Below, in pieces: positions 24,414-38,100 of a DNA stretch of 50,124 bases. How positions within the stretch are numbered: position 1 is the stretch's first letter; the number at the start of each line of letters is the position of its first letter. This stretch comes from Verrucomicrobiia bacterium. Its GTDB lineage: Bacteria; Verrucomicrobiota; Verrucomicrobiia; Limisphaerales; UBA8199. The stretch lies in the NCBI GenBank assembly GCA_035946615.1, contig DASYZB010000053.1, positions 1-50,124 of the forward strand. Reading direction: 5' to 3'. The notes under the pieces were generated by a model. The model saw nothing but the letters and a program-made list of their open reading frames with translations, searched no databases and had not been told where the DNA came from. The translations under genes were made by a program, and so were the position numbers.

Positions 24414-26447
24414 ATGATTGGCGTCAAAGGTTTCGATATTATCTTTCCGCGCGAGTACCTGCGCGCAGCGCTGCTGGTCTCACTGCTGAGCGTTTGGGTC
24501 CTGGTAGGGCTCTTTTACTACCTGAATCGCTATACCAAACGGTATTATTTCAATATCTGGACAGCCGCCTGGCTCTTTTATGCCCTGTGGCTGACCATTG
24601 GAATTAATGTGCCCAGCCCCGCGCAAGGCTTTTTTGTAGTCATGATTCGGGACTGGTGCATCTCGCTTTCTGCCGCCTTTTTGCTTTGGGGCAGCCTCTC
24701 CTTCATGGAATACAAAACGCCCCAAAGTCTGTTTGGCTGTTTTATAGCTTTTCTTCTGGCTTGGGGTTATGCCGGGCGCCTGATTGCCCACGACCCCTTC
24801 TACGTTCAATGCCCCACGTTCGTGCTGACCGGCCTGGCCAGCATGTTCGCCGGTTTTAGCTTCTATCGTTTCCGCCAACACCGCCCCTTTGTGGCCGTCG
24901 GCATGCTCTTTCTCGGGTTCTTTCTCTGGGGCATTTACTTGATGACCTACCCCATCTCGCAAAAGTTTGATACCCTTATTAACGCAGGGTTTCTCTTCTC
25001 GGCTGTGCTCCAGCTCTTCATCGCCGTGAGCATGATCGTGCTCGTGCTCGAGGAAGCGCGGCACATCAACAAAAAAGTGCTCGAACAGATTCAATCGATT
25101 GATTCTGAGAAACGCGAACTCCAGATCAAGGTGCTTTCTGCCGAAGAGAAGTGCCGCAGCCTCTTTCAGCAGGCCAGTTTGCGCGAGGAACTCCAGAACG
25201 CCTATGACGAATTGCGCCAGACCCAGCAATCGGTCATGCAGCAGGAGCGCTTGCGCGCCCTGGGCCAGATGGCCAGCGGCATTGCCCACGACATCAATAA
25301 TGCCCTCTCCCCTATCCTCGCTTTCTCCGAGATGTTGCTCAAAAAAGAGCCGACCCTCACCGACAACTCCCGGCGCAACCTCGAGAACATCCGCACCTCG
25401 GCTGAGGATATCGCCGAAATCGTCTGCCGGATGGGCGAGTTCTATCGCCGCCGCGAACACAAAGACCCTCTGCGCCTGGTCTCGCTGGAAAAGCTGGTCC
25501 AGCAAGTCATCGATTTAACCAGCCCCTGTTGGAGGGACATCCCTCAAAGCCGCGGCACGGTCGTCCAGGTGCGCACCCGCTTCGAGGACCCGTTGCCGGA
25601 GCTTTATTGCAATGAATCCGAGTTGCGCGAGGCTTTTACCAACCTGGTGCTCAACTCCGTTGATGCCATGCCCCAAGGTGGATTGATCACCCTTGGCGCC
25701 CGCCCCGTCAACCTCGCCACGACTCCCGGCCAGAGCCAAAATCCAACTCACATCGTGCTGGAAGTCACCGATAACGGCACAGGCATGGACGAAACCACCC
25801 GCCAACGCTGCCTCGAACCCTTCTTTTCAACCAAACGACAGCGCGGCGGCTCCGGCTTGGGCCTGGCTATGGTCTATGGCACTGTCGAGCGCCATGAAGG
25901 TAAAATCGAAGTCCAAAGCGAGCTCAACAAGGGCACCACCGTTCGCCTGGTCCTGCCTCTGCGCCAACCGCCCAAACCGAAAGAGCCGGTTTTGTCTTCC
26001 GCGTCCCGCCCCGGCTCCTCGTTGCGGGTGCTGTGCATCGATGATGAACCATTGCTGCGTGAGTTGCTTAAAGAGGTGCTCGAGTTCTATCACCATGAGG
26101 TCGAAGCGGCCGACGGCGGCGAACTGGGTCTGGACATATTCAAAAAAGCAAAAACCGCCGGCAAGCCCTTCGATGTCGTCATCACCGACCTGGGCATGCC
26201 CGGCCTCAATGGCCGTGAGGTGGCTGAGAGGATCAAATCCGAATCGCCCGGCACCGGTGTGATCATGCTGACTGGCTGGGGGACAATGCTCGAAGAACGA
26301 GGAGAAGACGTCGCCAAGGTCGATGCTGTGCTCAGCAAACCCCCGCGTGTCAACGAACTCGTTGAGACCCTTGCCAAAGTCACCGGCACTGCTATGCCTA
26401 AGGAAGCCTATGTCGCGCGCGAACCTGCCGAAGCAGCTTGTAACTGA
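24414..26447 (+). CDS. Hybrid histidine kinase with seven-helix membrane sensor
   Basis: The product has 677 residues. Seven hydrophobic helices fill about 15-215 and replace a periplasmic sensor domain. A coiled coil (about 215-280) leads to HisKA with phosphoacceptor His292 (ASGIAHDINN), then HATPase_c at about 395-520 (N-box LVLNSVDAMP, G1 TDNGTG, G2 GGSGLGLAM). A receiver domain follows at about 535-660 with Asp592 (VITDLGMPG), Thr620 and Lys642. The receiver can accept phosphate internally or pass it to a separate protein. No DNA-binding partner lies next to it; the two single receivers in the window (20727 and 45623) are candidates. Confidence 0.92.
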   Translation: MIGVKGFDIIFPREYLRAALLVSLLSVWVLVGLFYYLNRYTKRYYFNIWTAAWLFYALWLTIGINVPSPAQGFFVVMIRDWCISLSAAFLLWGSLSFMEYKTPQSLFGCFIAFLLAWGYAGRLIAHDPFYVQCPTFVLTGLASMFAGFSFYRFRQHRPFVAVGMLFLGFFLWGIYLMTYPISQKFDTLINAGFLFSAVLQLFIAVSMIVLVLEEARHINKKVLEQIQSIDSEKRELQIKVLSAEEKCRSLFQQASLREELQNAYDELRQTQQSVMQQERLRALGQMASGIAHDINNALSPILAFSEMLLKKEPTLTDNSRRNLENIRTSAEDIAEIVCRMGEFYRRREHKDPLRLVSLEKLVQQVIDLTSPCWRDIPQSRGTVVQVRTRFEDPLPELYCNESELREAFTNLVLNSVDAMPQGGLITLGARPVNLATTPGQSQNPTHIVLEVTDNGTGMDETTRQRCLEPFFSTKRQRGGSGLGLAMVYGTVERHEGKIEVQSELNKGTTVRLVLPLRQPPKPKEPVLSSASRPGSSLRVLCIDDEPLLRELLKEVLEFYHHEVEAADGGELGLDIFKKAKTAGKPFDVVITDLGMPGLNGREVAERIKSESPGTGVIMLTGWGTMLEERGEDVAKVDAVLSKPPRVNELVETLAKVTGTAMPKEAYVAREPAEAACN

Positions 26448-26549
26448 GGGCGCTTCGGCTCCTGGACCCTCCCTGAGATGGGATGATAGTACGCTCCTCA
26501 CCGACGGCGCCCTGCGCGTACTGCGCACCGGCCCGACGCCCACCCGACT

Positions 26550-26654
26550 AACATTGTCGTCTCGGTAGCTGCGGGCCAAATCACCCTCTCCTGGCCCAAC
26601 GATTACCTCGGTTGGACACTGCAGGCTCAGACCAACGTTTTCTTTTCGCGATAA
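26550..26654 (+). pseudogene. Relic of a verrucomicrobial surface-protein C-terminus
   Basis: This frame reads NIVVSVAAGQITLSWP then GWTLQAQTNVFF and stops at TAA 26652-26654. The SWP..GW.LQAQTN pattern is the terminal motif of many large secreted verrucomicrobial proteins. No start or body of such a gene remains upstream, where the hybrid kinase ends at 26447. It looks like the surviving tail of a deleted gene. The rest of the 254-nt gap holds nothing else recognisable. Confidence 0.45.
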
Positions 26655-26701
26655 TTCTCGTAATTCTCCGCCTCCCTTTGCCACTCAACGTAACTGGGGA
26701 T

Positions 26702-27790
26702 TTACAACTTGAGGCTCGCGCGCTGGGCAATCACCAGGTGAACTTCGTAATTCATTGTGCTGCGATCGTGGAGTCGAAGGCGCCACGGGAGCTTCTCACG
26801 TTCCGCCACGAGCTTGAGAGTGGTGAGCGAACCGGGATGCGCCCCGGGAGTCAGGAGCGCTCGAAGAACGGCCTCGCAGGAGCCACCCAATGGCCCGCGT
26901 TGCGAATGGCCTCCTACCCACGCTTCCAACGCCGTGGCCGTGGGTGACCAGTCGTATGGACAGGTCAATATCGCCTTGCCCCCCTCCTTGAGCAGCCTCC
27001 CTATGGAAACGAGTAATTCGCGCGGAGAGGAAACGCAGTCCAGCACATTGAGGTTAACCGCCAAGGCAAATGTGTCCGCTGGGAGGGGGAGCGCAGTGGC
27101 ATCACAGGCCCAGAAATCCACCTGTTCCGGATGAGCAAACCTGGTGGCGAATTCCCGCCGTTCGTACACTAGACCGGCGCGGCGCAGTGGATAACGCACC
27201 GTGCCTTCATGAAGGACTTCCGAGGCGAAGCGCAACATTGGATAATTTAAATCGACGCCCAGGACCAGTTCAGACCCCGCCTCGGCCAAAGCCAATGAAC
27301 TGCGGCCTACTGAACAGCCCAGATCAATGATTGGACCCGCCTGCAAGGTCGCGGCAAGCTCAAGACCAGCTTGCAGTGACTCCATCATCGAACCCGGTTT
27401 GAATTCTCCTGTAGCAAATCCCGGGTCCAGGTCTCCATAGTGCTCCCACACATACGAGCTGATCTGTTGGCGGGTTTGATCGAAAGCAGAGCCAGGCCCG
27501 CAACAATCCCCTAGGATGCTCTCGATCAGCGGACTTATATCCCGCCTCATGGAGATAAGGCCAAAGTTGTCCGCCACATACTGGCGCAAGTTGCCAATCA
27601 GCAGAGGGATGCCATCAATGATCGGGTACTCCCGCCGGCAATCGGTGTTGCCGCAATGCAGCACCCCCTCCAACACATCGCCCTGTCGCTCCCGGCATAC
27701 TTGAGCAATGCGGAGCGGAAAATCGCCGTGGCCGGCCCCGCGGCAGACCGGGCAAACTGGGCGCAGTGTTTCGAAATGGCGGAGTCTCAC
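26702..27790 (-). CDS. SAM-dependent methyltransferase with Trm112-like zinc domain
   Basis: The product has 362 residues from GTG 27790, which follows a GGGGG stretch by about 8 nt; a TTG at 27799 is an alternative, and the longer open frame only shadows the PAAR gene. The N-terminus has CPVC (C13, C16) and a second pair C46/C51 before YPIIDGIPLLI, as in Trm112/UbiE-linked zinc domains. Motif I of a class I methyltransferase is IIDLGCSVGRS (155-163), followed by the acidic motif VLGVDLN. The target is unknown. The GTG lies 5 nt after the stop of the PAAR-repeat gene, so they are cotranscribed. Confidence 0.8.
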   Translation of the reverse strand: MRLRHFETLRPVCPVCRGAGHGDFPLRIAQVCRERQGDVLEGVLHCGNTDCRREYPIIDGIPLLIGNLRQYVADNFGLISMRRDISPLIESILGDCCGPGSAFDQTRQQISSYVWEHYGDLDPGFATGEFKPGSMMESLQAGLELAATLQAGPIIDLGCSVGRSSLALAEAGSELVLGVDLNYPMLRFASEVLHEGTVRYPLRRAGLVYERREFATRFAHPEQVDFWACDATALPLPADTFALAVNLNVLDCVSSPRELLVSIGRLLKEGGKAILTCPYDWSPTATALEAWVGGHSQRGPLGGSCEAVLRALLTPGAHPGSLTTLKLVAEREKLPWRLRLHDRSTMNYEVHLVIAQRASLKL

Positions 27791-27795
27791 TTGGG

Positions 27796-28212
27796 TCAAC
27801 CCCCAATGAGCACCGTTGGGCAGCCGGGAGGCAGAATCATGCCCGTCGGGCTGGGAATTGGAGCGACGCAGGCCGAGTGCATGGTCATGTCGCCCACCCG
27901 CGCAGCCGGCAATCCACCGACCAAGACAGTGGCAGAAGCCTGCATAATCATCCCGGGGCCGCCTGGGACACAACCGGGAAGCAAACAAGGCGCCGTCATA
28001 TCGGTCATACGGGCCGCAGGCGCACCGCCAATGAGAACGGTCGGCTCTCCTTTAATGATGGCCAACGGCAGGGCCGGGTGCGGCACGGGTGTGGGGACGG
28101 GCGCTGGAGGATGAATAGGCGCATGACAATGAGGGGCCTGTTGAAGCACTAAATCGCCCATGCGCGCAGCGGGGTTGCCCATAGTTTTACCAAGGATAAC
28201 CGTTCCGGGCAT
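27796..28212 (-). CDS. PAAR-repeat protein
   Basis: The product has 138 residues and no signal peptide. Three copies of the motif PAAR-[M/V]-[G/T]-D occur (NPAARMGD, APAARMTD, LPAARVGD), each near a glycine-rich turn (VLIGG or VLVGG). A Pro/His-rich insert lies at about 29-50. PAAR proteins form the sharp tip of type VI secretion or related contractile injection spikes and carry effectors. No VgrG, Hcp or sheath gene lies within the window, so this is an orphan. The methyltransferase gene follows 5 nt later; hisH lies 67 nt upstream. Confidence 0.85.
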   Translation of the reverse strand: MPGTVILGKTMGNPAARMGDLVLQQAPHCHAPIHPPAPVPTPVPHPALPLAIIKGEPTVLIGGAPAARMTDMTAPCLLPGCVPGGPGMIMQASATVLVGGLPAARVGDMTMHSACVAPIPSPTGMILPPGCPTVLIGG

Positions 28213-28279
28213 GGAAGCAAGCCATGTCGCCGTATGCGCGACTTTGCATAAGGCCGCTTGACAAACCAGCCCGGGCCGC

Positions 28280-28930
28280 TCATCGGGAACGGGTGTCAGC
28301 CGAGCTTGAGATTCCGTTCTTTATTTCGACAAAATTCCTTAGCAATTGCAGCCCCGCATTCTGGCTTTTCTCGGGATGAAATTGGGTGGCAAAGATGTTA
28401 TCCCGCCAAACCGCTGATGCGAAGGTTTGACCATAATCCGTACGGGTCGCGACAATCGAGTCATCAACGGGCTGAGGAAAGAAGCTGTGGACAAAATAGA
28501 AATAGCTGCCATCAGGAACACCGTTGAAAAGAGGGCATGCTTTGTTTATAATTTCGATCTGATTCCACCCAATCTGAGGGACCTTCAGCCCATTTGACTG
28601 CTCAAATCGAACGACCTTCCCTTTAAAAACTGCCAAGCCGGCAGCGCAACTGTTGAACTCCTCGCTATGCTCAAACAGGGCCTGGTAACCGACGCAGATG
28701 CCAAGAAAAGGACGGCCCGACTTGATAAATTCCCGTGTTGCGTCGAGCAACTCCTGCCGTTTCAAGGCAAGCATGCAATCGTCAAAAGCCCCTACACCCG
28801 GCAACACGGCTGCTCCGGCGCCGTCCATTTCGTGTGGGTGTCGCGCAATGCGAACCTCTGCGCCAACCTTTAGCAGCGCCTTGTGCACGCTGCGCAGGTT
28901 GCCGGAACCATAATCCAGTAATGCGATCAC
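28280..28930 (-). CDS. hisH: Imidazole glycerol phosphate synthase, glutaminase subunit
   Basis: The product has 216 residues. A class I glutamine amidotransferase with catalytic Cys79 (LGICVGYQ), His185 and Glu187 (QFHPEKS). The start MIALLDYGSGNLRS is typical. It supplies ammonia to HisF in histidine biosynthesis. No other his gene is present here; the next genes downstream encode a PAAR protein and a methyltransferase. Tyr in place of the usual Met/Leu after the CxG is a mild variation. Confidence 0.93.
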   Translation of the reverse strand: MIALLDYGSGNLRSVHKALLKVGAEVRIARHPHEMDGAGAAVLPGVGAFDDCMLALKRQELLDATREFIKSGRPFLGICVGYQALFEHSEEFNSCAAGLAVFKGKVVRFEQSNGLKVPQIGWNQIEIINKACPLFNGVPDGSYFYFVHSFFPQPVDDSIVATRTDYGQTFASAVWRDNIFATQFHPEKSQNAGLQLLRNFVEIKNGISSSADTRSR

Positions 28931-29005
28931 CAGTTCACATTATGATCAGAGCCCGGGTGTTGCAACACAGGCCGCGATAGCTTTTTAGCTTTTTTTGATC
29001 TCCGC

Positions 29006-29032
29006 TTGACTCCGGTACAGAAGTGCTATGTT
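29006..29032 (+). promoter_or_regulatory. Possible promoter for the superoxide dismutase gene
   Basis: TTGACT (29006-29011) and TATGTT (29027-29032) are only 15 nt apart, a sub-optimal spacer, and lie 78 nt before ATG 29111. Confidence 0.25.
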
Positions 29033-29110
29033 TTGCTGGTTATTGGATGTATCCCCTGGCTAAAGGGCCTGATGGCATTTACGGAATGAACAATTAACTC
29101 AAGAATATTT

Positions 29111-29740
29111 ATGGCATACGAATTACCACCGCTACCCTATCCGAAAGAGGCGCTCGAACCGCATATTGATGCGCAGACCATGGAGATTCATCACGACAAA
29201 CACCACGGCGCGTATGTGGCAAATGTTAATAAGGCCATTGCGGGCAAAGCCGATTTGGAACGAAAATCTGTGGAAGAGCTGATCAGCAACCTGGATGCGG
29301 TGCCTGCGGATGTGCGCGGCGTGGTGCGCAATAACGGGGGCGGCCATGCCAACCACTCGATGTTTTGGAAACTGCTTGCGCCCCGGGCGGGCGGCGCCCC
29401 GGCCGGCAAGCTGGCCGATGATATCAAAGGCGCCTTTGGGAGTTTCGACGCGTTCAAGGAAAGGTTCGAGGCTGCGGCGATGGGGCGTTTCGGCAGCGGT
29501 TGGGCCTGGCTGGTTGTCAACCAGGGCAAGCTCGAGATCGTTTCTACCGCCAACCAGGACAATCCTCTAATGGGCCGCGGCGTAAGCGGCGCTGAGGGCA
29601 AACCGGTCTTCGGCTGCGATGTCTGGGAACACGCTTATTACCTGAAGTATCAGAACCGCCGCGCGGAATATCTCAAGGCATTCTGGAACGTGGTGAACTG
29701 GCCTGAGGTGGCAAAGAACTACGAAGCAGCGAAGAAGTAG
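29111..29740 (+). CDS. sodA: Superoxide dismutase, Mn-type
   Basis: The product has 209 residues. Metal ligands are seen in the usual places: His in EIHHDKHH, His in HANHSMFW, and Asp/His in CDVWEHAYY. The GGGHANH context and the Gln in [10 protein letters not shown] favour manganese over iron, though cambialistic use is possible. It dismutates superoxide in the cytoplasm. The gene appears monocistronic: a hairpin repeat follows 44 nt after the stop. Confidence 0.95.
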   Translation: MAYELPPLPYPKEALEPHIDAQTMEIHHDKHHGAYVANVNKAIAGKADLERKSVEELISNLDAVPADVRGVVRNNGGGHANHSMFWKLLAPRAGGAPAGKLADDIKGAFGSFDAFKERFEAAAMGRFGSGWAWLVVNQGKLEIVSTANQDNPLMGRGVSGAEGKPVFGCDVWEHAYYLKYQNRRAEYLKAFWNVVNWPEVAKNYEAAKK

Positions 29741-29783
29741 GTTGGTTCAGAGCTTGCGCCGTCAGCAGTAGTCCGGGGAAAAA

Positions 29784-29820
29784 CGGCAGAGGACTGCCAC
29801 AGTCCAAGACGCTTCGCGCG
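29784..29820. repeat. Intergenic hairpin repeat, copy 1
   Basis: This segment shares about 31 of 34 core positions with 30873-30910. Its centre GGACTG-CCA-CAGTCC (29791-29805) is a perfect 6-bp hairpin. The repeat lies between the sodA stop and the AraC-methyltransferase stop. Confidence 0.7.
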
Positions 29821-29843
29821 ATTGAGGCCGATCTGCTCATCCC

Positions 29844-30773
29844 TCATCCTTCTTCCTTGATCCCCTCGTTACTCATTCCCCTTGCTGCTTCCCAGGCGAG
29901 GATGGCCTGCTTGCGGGGCTGTCCCCAACGATAACCGCCCCAAAGGCCTTGCTTGCGGATAACCCGATGGCAGGGGATGAGATAGGCAATGGGATTCGCG
30001 CCCACGGCCGAACCGATAGCCCGCGAGGCGCGGGGGGCGCCGATAAAATGTCCCAAAGCCTCATAGCTGACAAGGGCACCCATAGGAATTCGCAGTAGCG
30101 CTTGCCAGACTTTGATTTGAAAATTACTGCCCATTAGCAACAGGCTCAGGGGCTTTTTATTTCCATGGCCGATATTCGAAAAAATCCGGTTCACAAGTGA
30201 AAGGGTTTGCGCACCGCCTTCAATCAACTCGGCGTTGCGCCAGAGGTCCTTTAGGCCGTCCAAGGCGGTCTCCTCGCCGCCATTGCCGAAGAAACTCAGC
30301 CAGCAAATGCCGCGTCCAGTCCGCCCCAGCAAACAGCGGCCAAAAGGTGTTGCCGCAAATCCATAATGAATTTGGATTCCTCCTCCACGGGTTTTGTACT
30401 CTCCCGGGGTGACCGCTTCGATATTTAGAAAAAGGTCATGCAACCGGCTTGGGCTCGACAGGCCCGAATCCAGAGCTGCCTCGAGCACGGGTTTGGAATT
30501 CAGCAGTTGCTGTTTGGCATGTTCAATGGTTAGGAATTGAAGAAAGCGTTTTGGGCTGATGCCGGCCCAGCGACTGAAGACTCGCTGGAAATGATATTCA
30601 CTCATGTGAACGGCGCGAGCCACGGTGGCCAGGGCCGGTTGTTGGAGGTAGCGCTCTTGCAGGAAGAGGATGGCGCGTTCGATGCGAGCGTAATCCAAGG
30701 CGGCCTGGCTGAGGGGGACAGTGGGGCTATTTGCCATTGAGTTCATTACAGAAGAATACGGCTTAGAGGCCAA
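29844..30773 (-). CDS. AraC-type regulator fused to O6-methylguanine-DNA methyltransferase
   Basis: The product has 309 residues; the start may instead be residue 13 (30737). An AraC-type helix-turn-helix region covers about 30-130 and is followed by the alkyltransferase domain with active-site Cys268 in PCHRV and the IPMGALVSYEALG helix. This is the Ada layout without the N-terminal methylphosphotriester-repair domain, like the 'AdaA-less' fusions of many bacteria. It repairs O6-alkylguanine in a suicide reaction; how it would sense damage without the zinc domain is unclear. It is flanked by both copies of the intergenic repeat. Confidence 0.9.
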   Translation of the reverse strand: MASKPYSSVMNSMANSPTVPLSQAALDYARIERAILFLQERYLQQPALATVARAVHMSEYHFQRVFSRWAGISPKRFLQFLTIEHAKQQLLNSKPVLEAALDSGLSSPSRLHDLFLNIEAVTPGEYKTRGGGIQIHYGFAATPFGRCLLGRTGRGICWLSFFGNGGEETALDGLKDLWRNAELIEGGAQTLSLVNRIFSNIGHGNKKPLSLLLMGSNFQIKVWQALLRIPMGALVSYEALGHFIGAPRASRAIGSAVGANPIAYLIPCHRVIRKQGLWGGYRWGQPRKQAILAWEAARGMSNEGIKEEG

Positions 30774-30872
30774 AAGCCCCCACCCGATTCTTGCTGAGGT
30801 GTGATTCAGGCGAAATCAGAGCCTCCTCACGTCGGCTCCTGCAATTCTAAAGGGCTTTCCAAGACCCTTAAA

Positions 30873-30910
30873 GCGACGGAGGACTGCCGCAGCCCAAGAC
30901 GCTAGCGCGC
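30873..30910. repeat. Intergenic hairpin repeat, copy 2
   Basis: Near-identical to 29784-29820 and in the same orientation. The centre GGACTG-CCG-CAGCCC (30881-30895) keeps pairing with one G-T wobble. It lies upstream of the fusion gene and downstream of the rpoC terminator hairpin. Confidence 0.7.
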
Positions 30911-30932
30911 CTCCCGCCAAGCCAACAGGCGA

Positions 30933-30969
30933 GCGCACGCCAGAGCAGTCCCGCTGCCTTGGCGTGCGC
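30933..30969 (-). terminator. Strong hairpin after rpoC, probable transcription terminator
   Basis: GCGCACGCCA (30933-30942) and TGGCGTGCGC (30960-30969) form a perfect 10-bp stem, and the 17-nt loop holds another 4-bp stem (GCAG/CTGC). It starts 12 nt past the rpoC stop at 30982. No T-run follows, so it may act with Rho or as an RNA end protector. Confidence 0.55.
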
Positions 30970-30981
30970 GTCATTATTGCC

Positions 30982-35136
<4,155 letters not shown>

Positions 35137-35154
35137 AAGAGTGAAATAAAAGTT

Positions 35155-38100
35155 TTAGACTGCCGTAAGGACTGTGGCCGGTTCCGGTGGCTGGTCCACC
35201 GGATTGGTGTAGCCGACTTTGACGTCCAGACCCAAGGACTGCATTTCCTTGACCAGCACGTTGAAGGATTCGGGAATGCCCGCTTCGAGGCTGTTGTCGC
35301 CTTTGACGATGCTTTCGTAAATGCGAGTGCGGCCCTGGACATCATCGGACTTAACCGTGAGCAATTCCTGAAGGGTGTAGGCTGCGCCGTAGGCCTCCAT
35401 GGCCCAAACCTCCATTTCGCCGAAGCGCTGGCCGCCATACTGGGCTTTGCCGCCCAGGGGCTGCTGGGTCACCAGCGAATAAGGGCCCACGGCCCGCGCG
35501 TGGATTTTGTCAGCCACCAGATGGCCCAGCTTCATCATGTAAATGTAGCCGACCACGATCTCCTGGTCGAAGGACTCTCCGGTCCGCCCGTCGAAAAGCC
35601 GGGTCTTGCCGTGTTCGGGCAGGCTGGCTTCCTTGAGGTAATTGCGGATTTCCTTTTCCTTGATGCCGTCGAAGACAGGCGTGGCAAAGCGCAGTCCCAG
35701 AAGCCGGGCGGCCCAACCCAGGTGGGTTTCGAGCACCTGCCCGACGTTCATGCGCGAAGGCACGCCCAGCGGATTAAGCACGATATCGACCGGGGTCCCG
35801 TCTGCAAGAAACGGCATGTCTTCCTCGGCTACAATCTTGGCCACCACACCTTTGTTACCGTGGCGCCCGGCCATTTTGTCTCCAACCGACAGTTTGCGTT
35901 TGGATGCGATATAGACCTTAACGGATTTGATAACGCCGCTATCGACCCCTTCGCCGGACTCGGCGCGTTCGAGTTCTTCGTCATACTGCATCTGGAGGTC
36001 ATCGAACTTCTTTTTGAAACTGCCGATGATCTCGTTGATCTTGTTGCGGATGGGAGACGGATCGATCTCGATGCGGTCATAGACCATGGCCAGCTTGCGC
36101 AATAATGTCTTTGTAATCTTGCGGTTAGCCGGGATGATGATCTCGCCGGTCTCGCTGTTGACCACATCCAGCGGAATCTTTTCTCCCAGCAGGATGTTGC
36201 TCAGGGCCTCGGTGAGCTGCTCTCGCAACTCGTCCATCTTTTTCTTATATTCCTCCTCGACCTCTTTGGCGTGGCGCTTCTCTTCGGAGGCATTGGCGCG
36301 CAAGTCCCGGTCGGACTCCTTTTTGGCCGAGACCTTCACATCCATAACGATGCCGTAGGTGCCGGAGGGAACTTTGAGCGACGTGTCCTTCACGTCGGCC
36401 GCCTTTTCGCCAAAGATAGCGCGCAACAGCCGCTCCTCGGGCGCCAACTCCGTCTCGCTCTTCGGGGTGATCTTGCCCACCAGGATGTCGCCCGGTTTGA
36501 CTTCGGCGCCGACGCGGATGACGCCATCCGGACCGAGGTTTTTCAGGGCCTCATCGCCCAGGTTGGGAATATCTCGTGTGATTTCCTCGGGGCCCAGTTT
36601 GGTATCGCGGGCGCCGACCTCGAATTCGTCAATGTGAATCGACGTAAAGACGTCGTCCTTAACGATGCGCTCACTGATCAGGATAGCGTCCTCGAAGTTA
36701 TAGCCGTTCCAAGGCATGAAGGCGACGAGGATGTTGCGGCCCAGGGCCAATTCACCACCCTGGGTGCAAGGGCCATCGGCGATGACCTGGCCCTTTTTGA
36801 CGCTCTCACCTTTCTTGACCAGGATTTTCTGGTTAATGCAAGTGGCGGCATTGGAGCGCATGAACTTGCGGACCGGATAGACGTAAAGGCCCTTCTCCGG
36901 ATCGGATTTGAGCTTCTTTTTGCCTTCCGGGAGCTTGCCATCCTCGGTGATGATAATCTGGCTGCCGTTCACGGAAGCGACTTTGCCGGCTTCCTCGGCA
37001 ACAATGACAGCCCGCGAATCGCGCGCGACGCGCTCCTCCAGACCGGTTGCCACCAGGGGTGCTTCAGTTACCAACAGGGGCACAGCCTGTCGTTGCATGT
37101 TAGAACCCATCAGAGCGCGGTTGGCGTCATCATGCTCGAGAAATGGGATTAAGCTGGCCGCCACCGAAACCAATTGTTTGGGAGACACGTCCATGTAATC
37201 GACGCGCGCCGGCTCGACGTCGATAAAGTCACCCCGGCCACGGCAGACGACGCGATCGGTTGAAAAGGCGCCTTTATCGCTCACAGGCGAATTGGCCTGG
37301 GCAATCACGAAGGCCTCCTCCCGATCGGCGGTGAGGTAATCCAGGTGAGTGGAGACCTTGCCGGAATCGACTTTGCGATAAGGAGTCTCGAGAAAGCCAA
37401 AATCATTGATTCGGGCAAAAGTCGCCAGAGAGGCGATGAGGCCAATGTTGGGGCCTTCGGGGGTTTCGACCGGGCAAATGCGGCCATAATGCGAGGGGTG
37501 CACGTCACGCACCTCGAATCCGGCGCGGTCGCGAGAAAGGCCGCCGGGCCCAAGCGCCGAGAGCCGGCGTTTGTGGGTTAATTCGGCCAGGGGATTGATC
37601 TGGTCCATGAATTGCGAGAGCTGGCTGCGGCCAAAGAAATCCCGGATGACTGCCGAAAGGGCCTTGGGATTGATCAGCTTCTGGGGCGACATGGCTTCCA
37701 CTCCCTGATCGAAGAGGGTCATGCGCTCTTTGACAAGGCGCTCGGTCCTGGCCAAGCCCACACGGCATTGATTGGCGAGCAATTCGCCAACCGTTCGCAC
37801 CCGGCGGCTGCCCAGGTGATCGATGTCATCCAGCGAGCCTTCGCCCTTTTTCAAACGGAGCAAATACTTGGTGGCGGCCACCAGGTCGGCCTTGGTCAGA
37901 ATGCGCGAGTCGCCGCCTTTAATGCCCAGTTTCTGATTGATTTTGTAGCGGCCAACGCGGCCCAGATCGTAGCGTTTGGGGTCGAAGAACAGGCGTTTGA
38001 TCAAAGCGCGGGCATTGGCGGCCGTCGGGGGGTCGCCTGGGCGCAAGCGCCGATAGATGTCCTTGAGGGCTTCCTCCTCGTTTTTTGCGGGGTCTTTCTT

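Noticed and set aside
27791-27988. Upstream extension of the methyltransferase
   Set aside because: It lies inside the PAAR gene in another frame and contributes no conserved residues.
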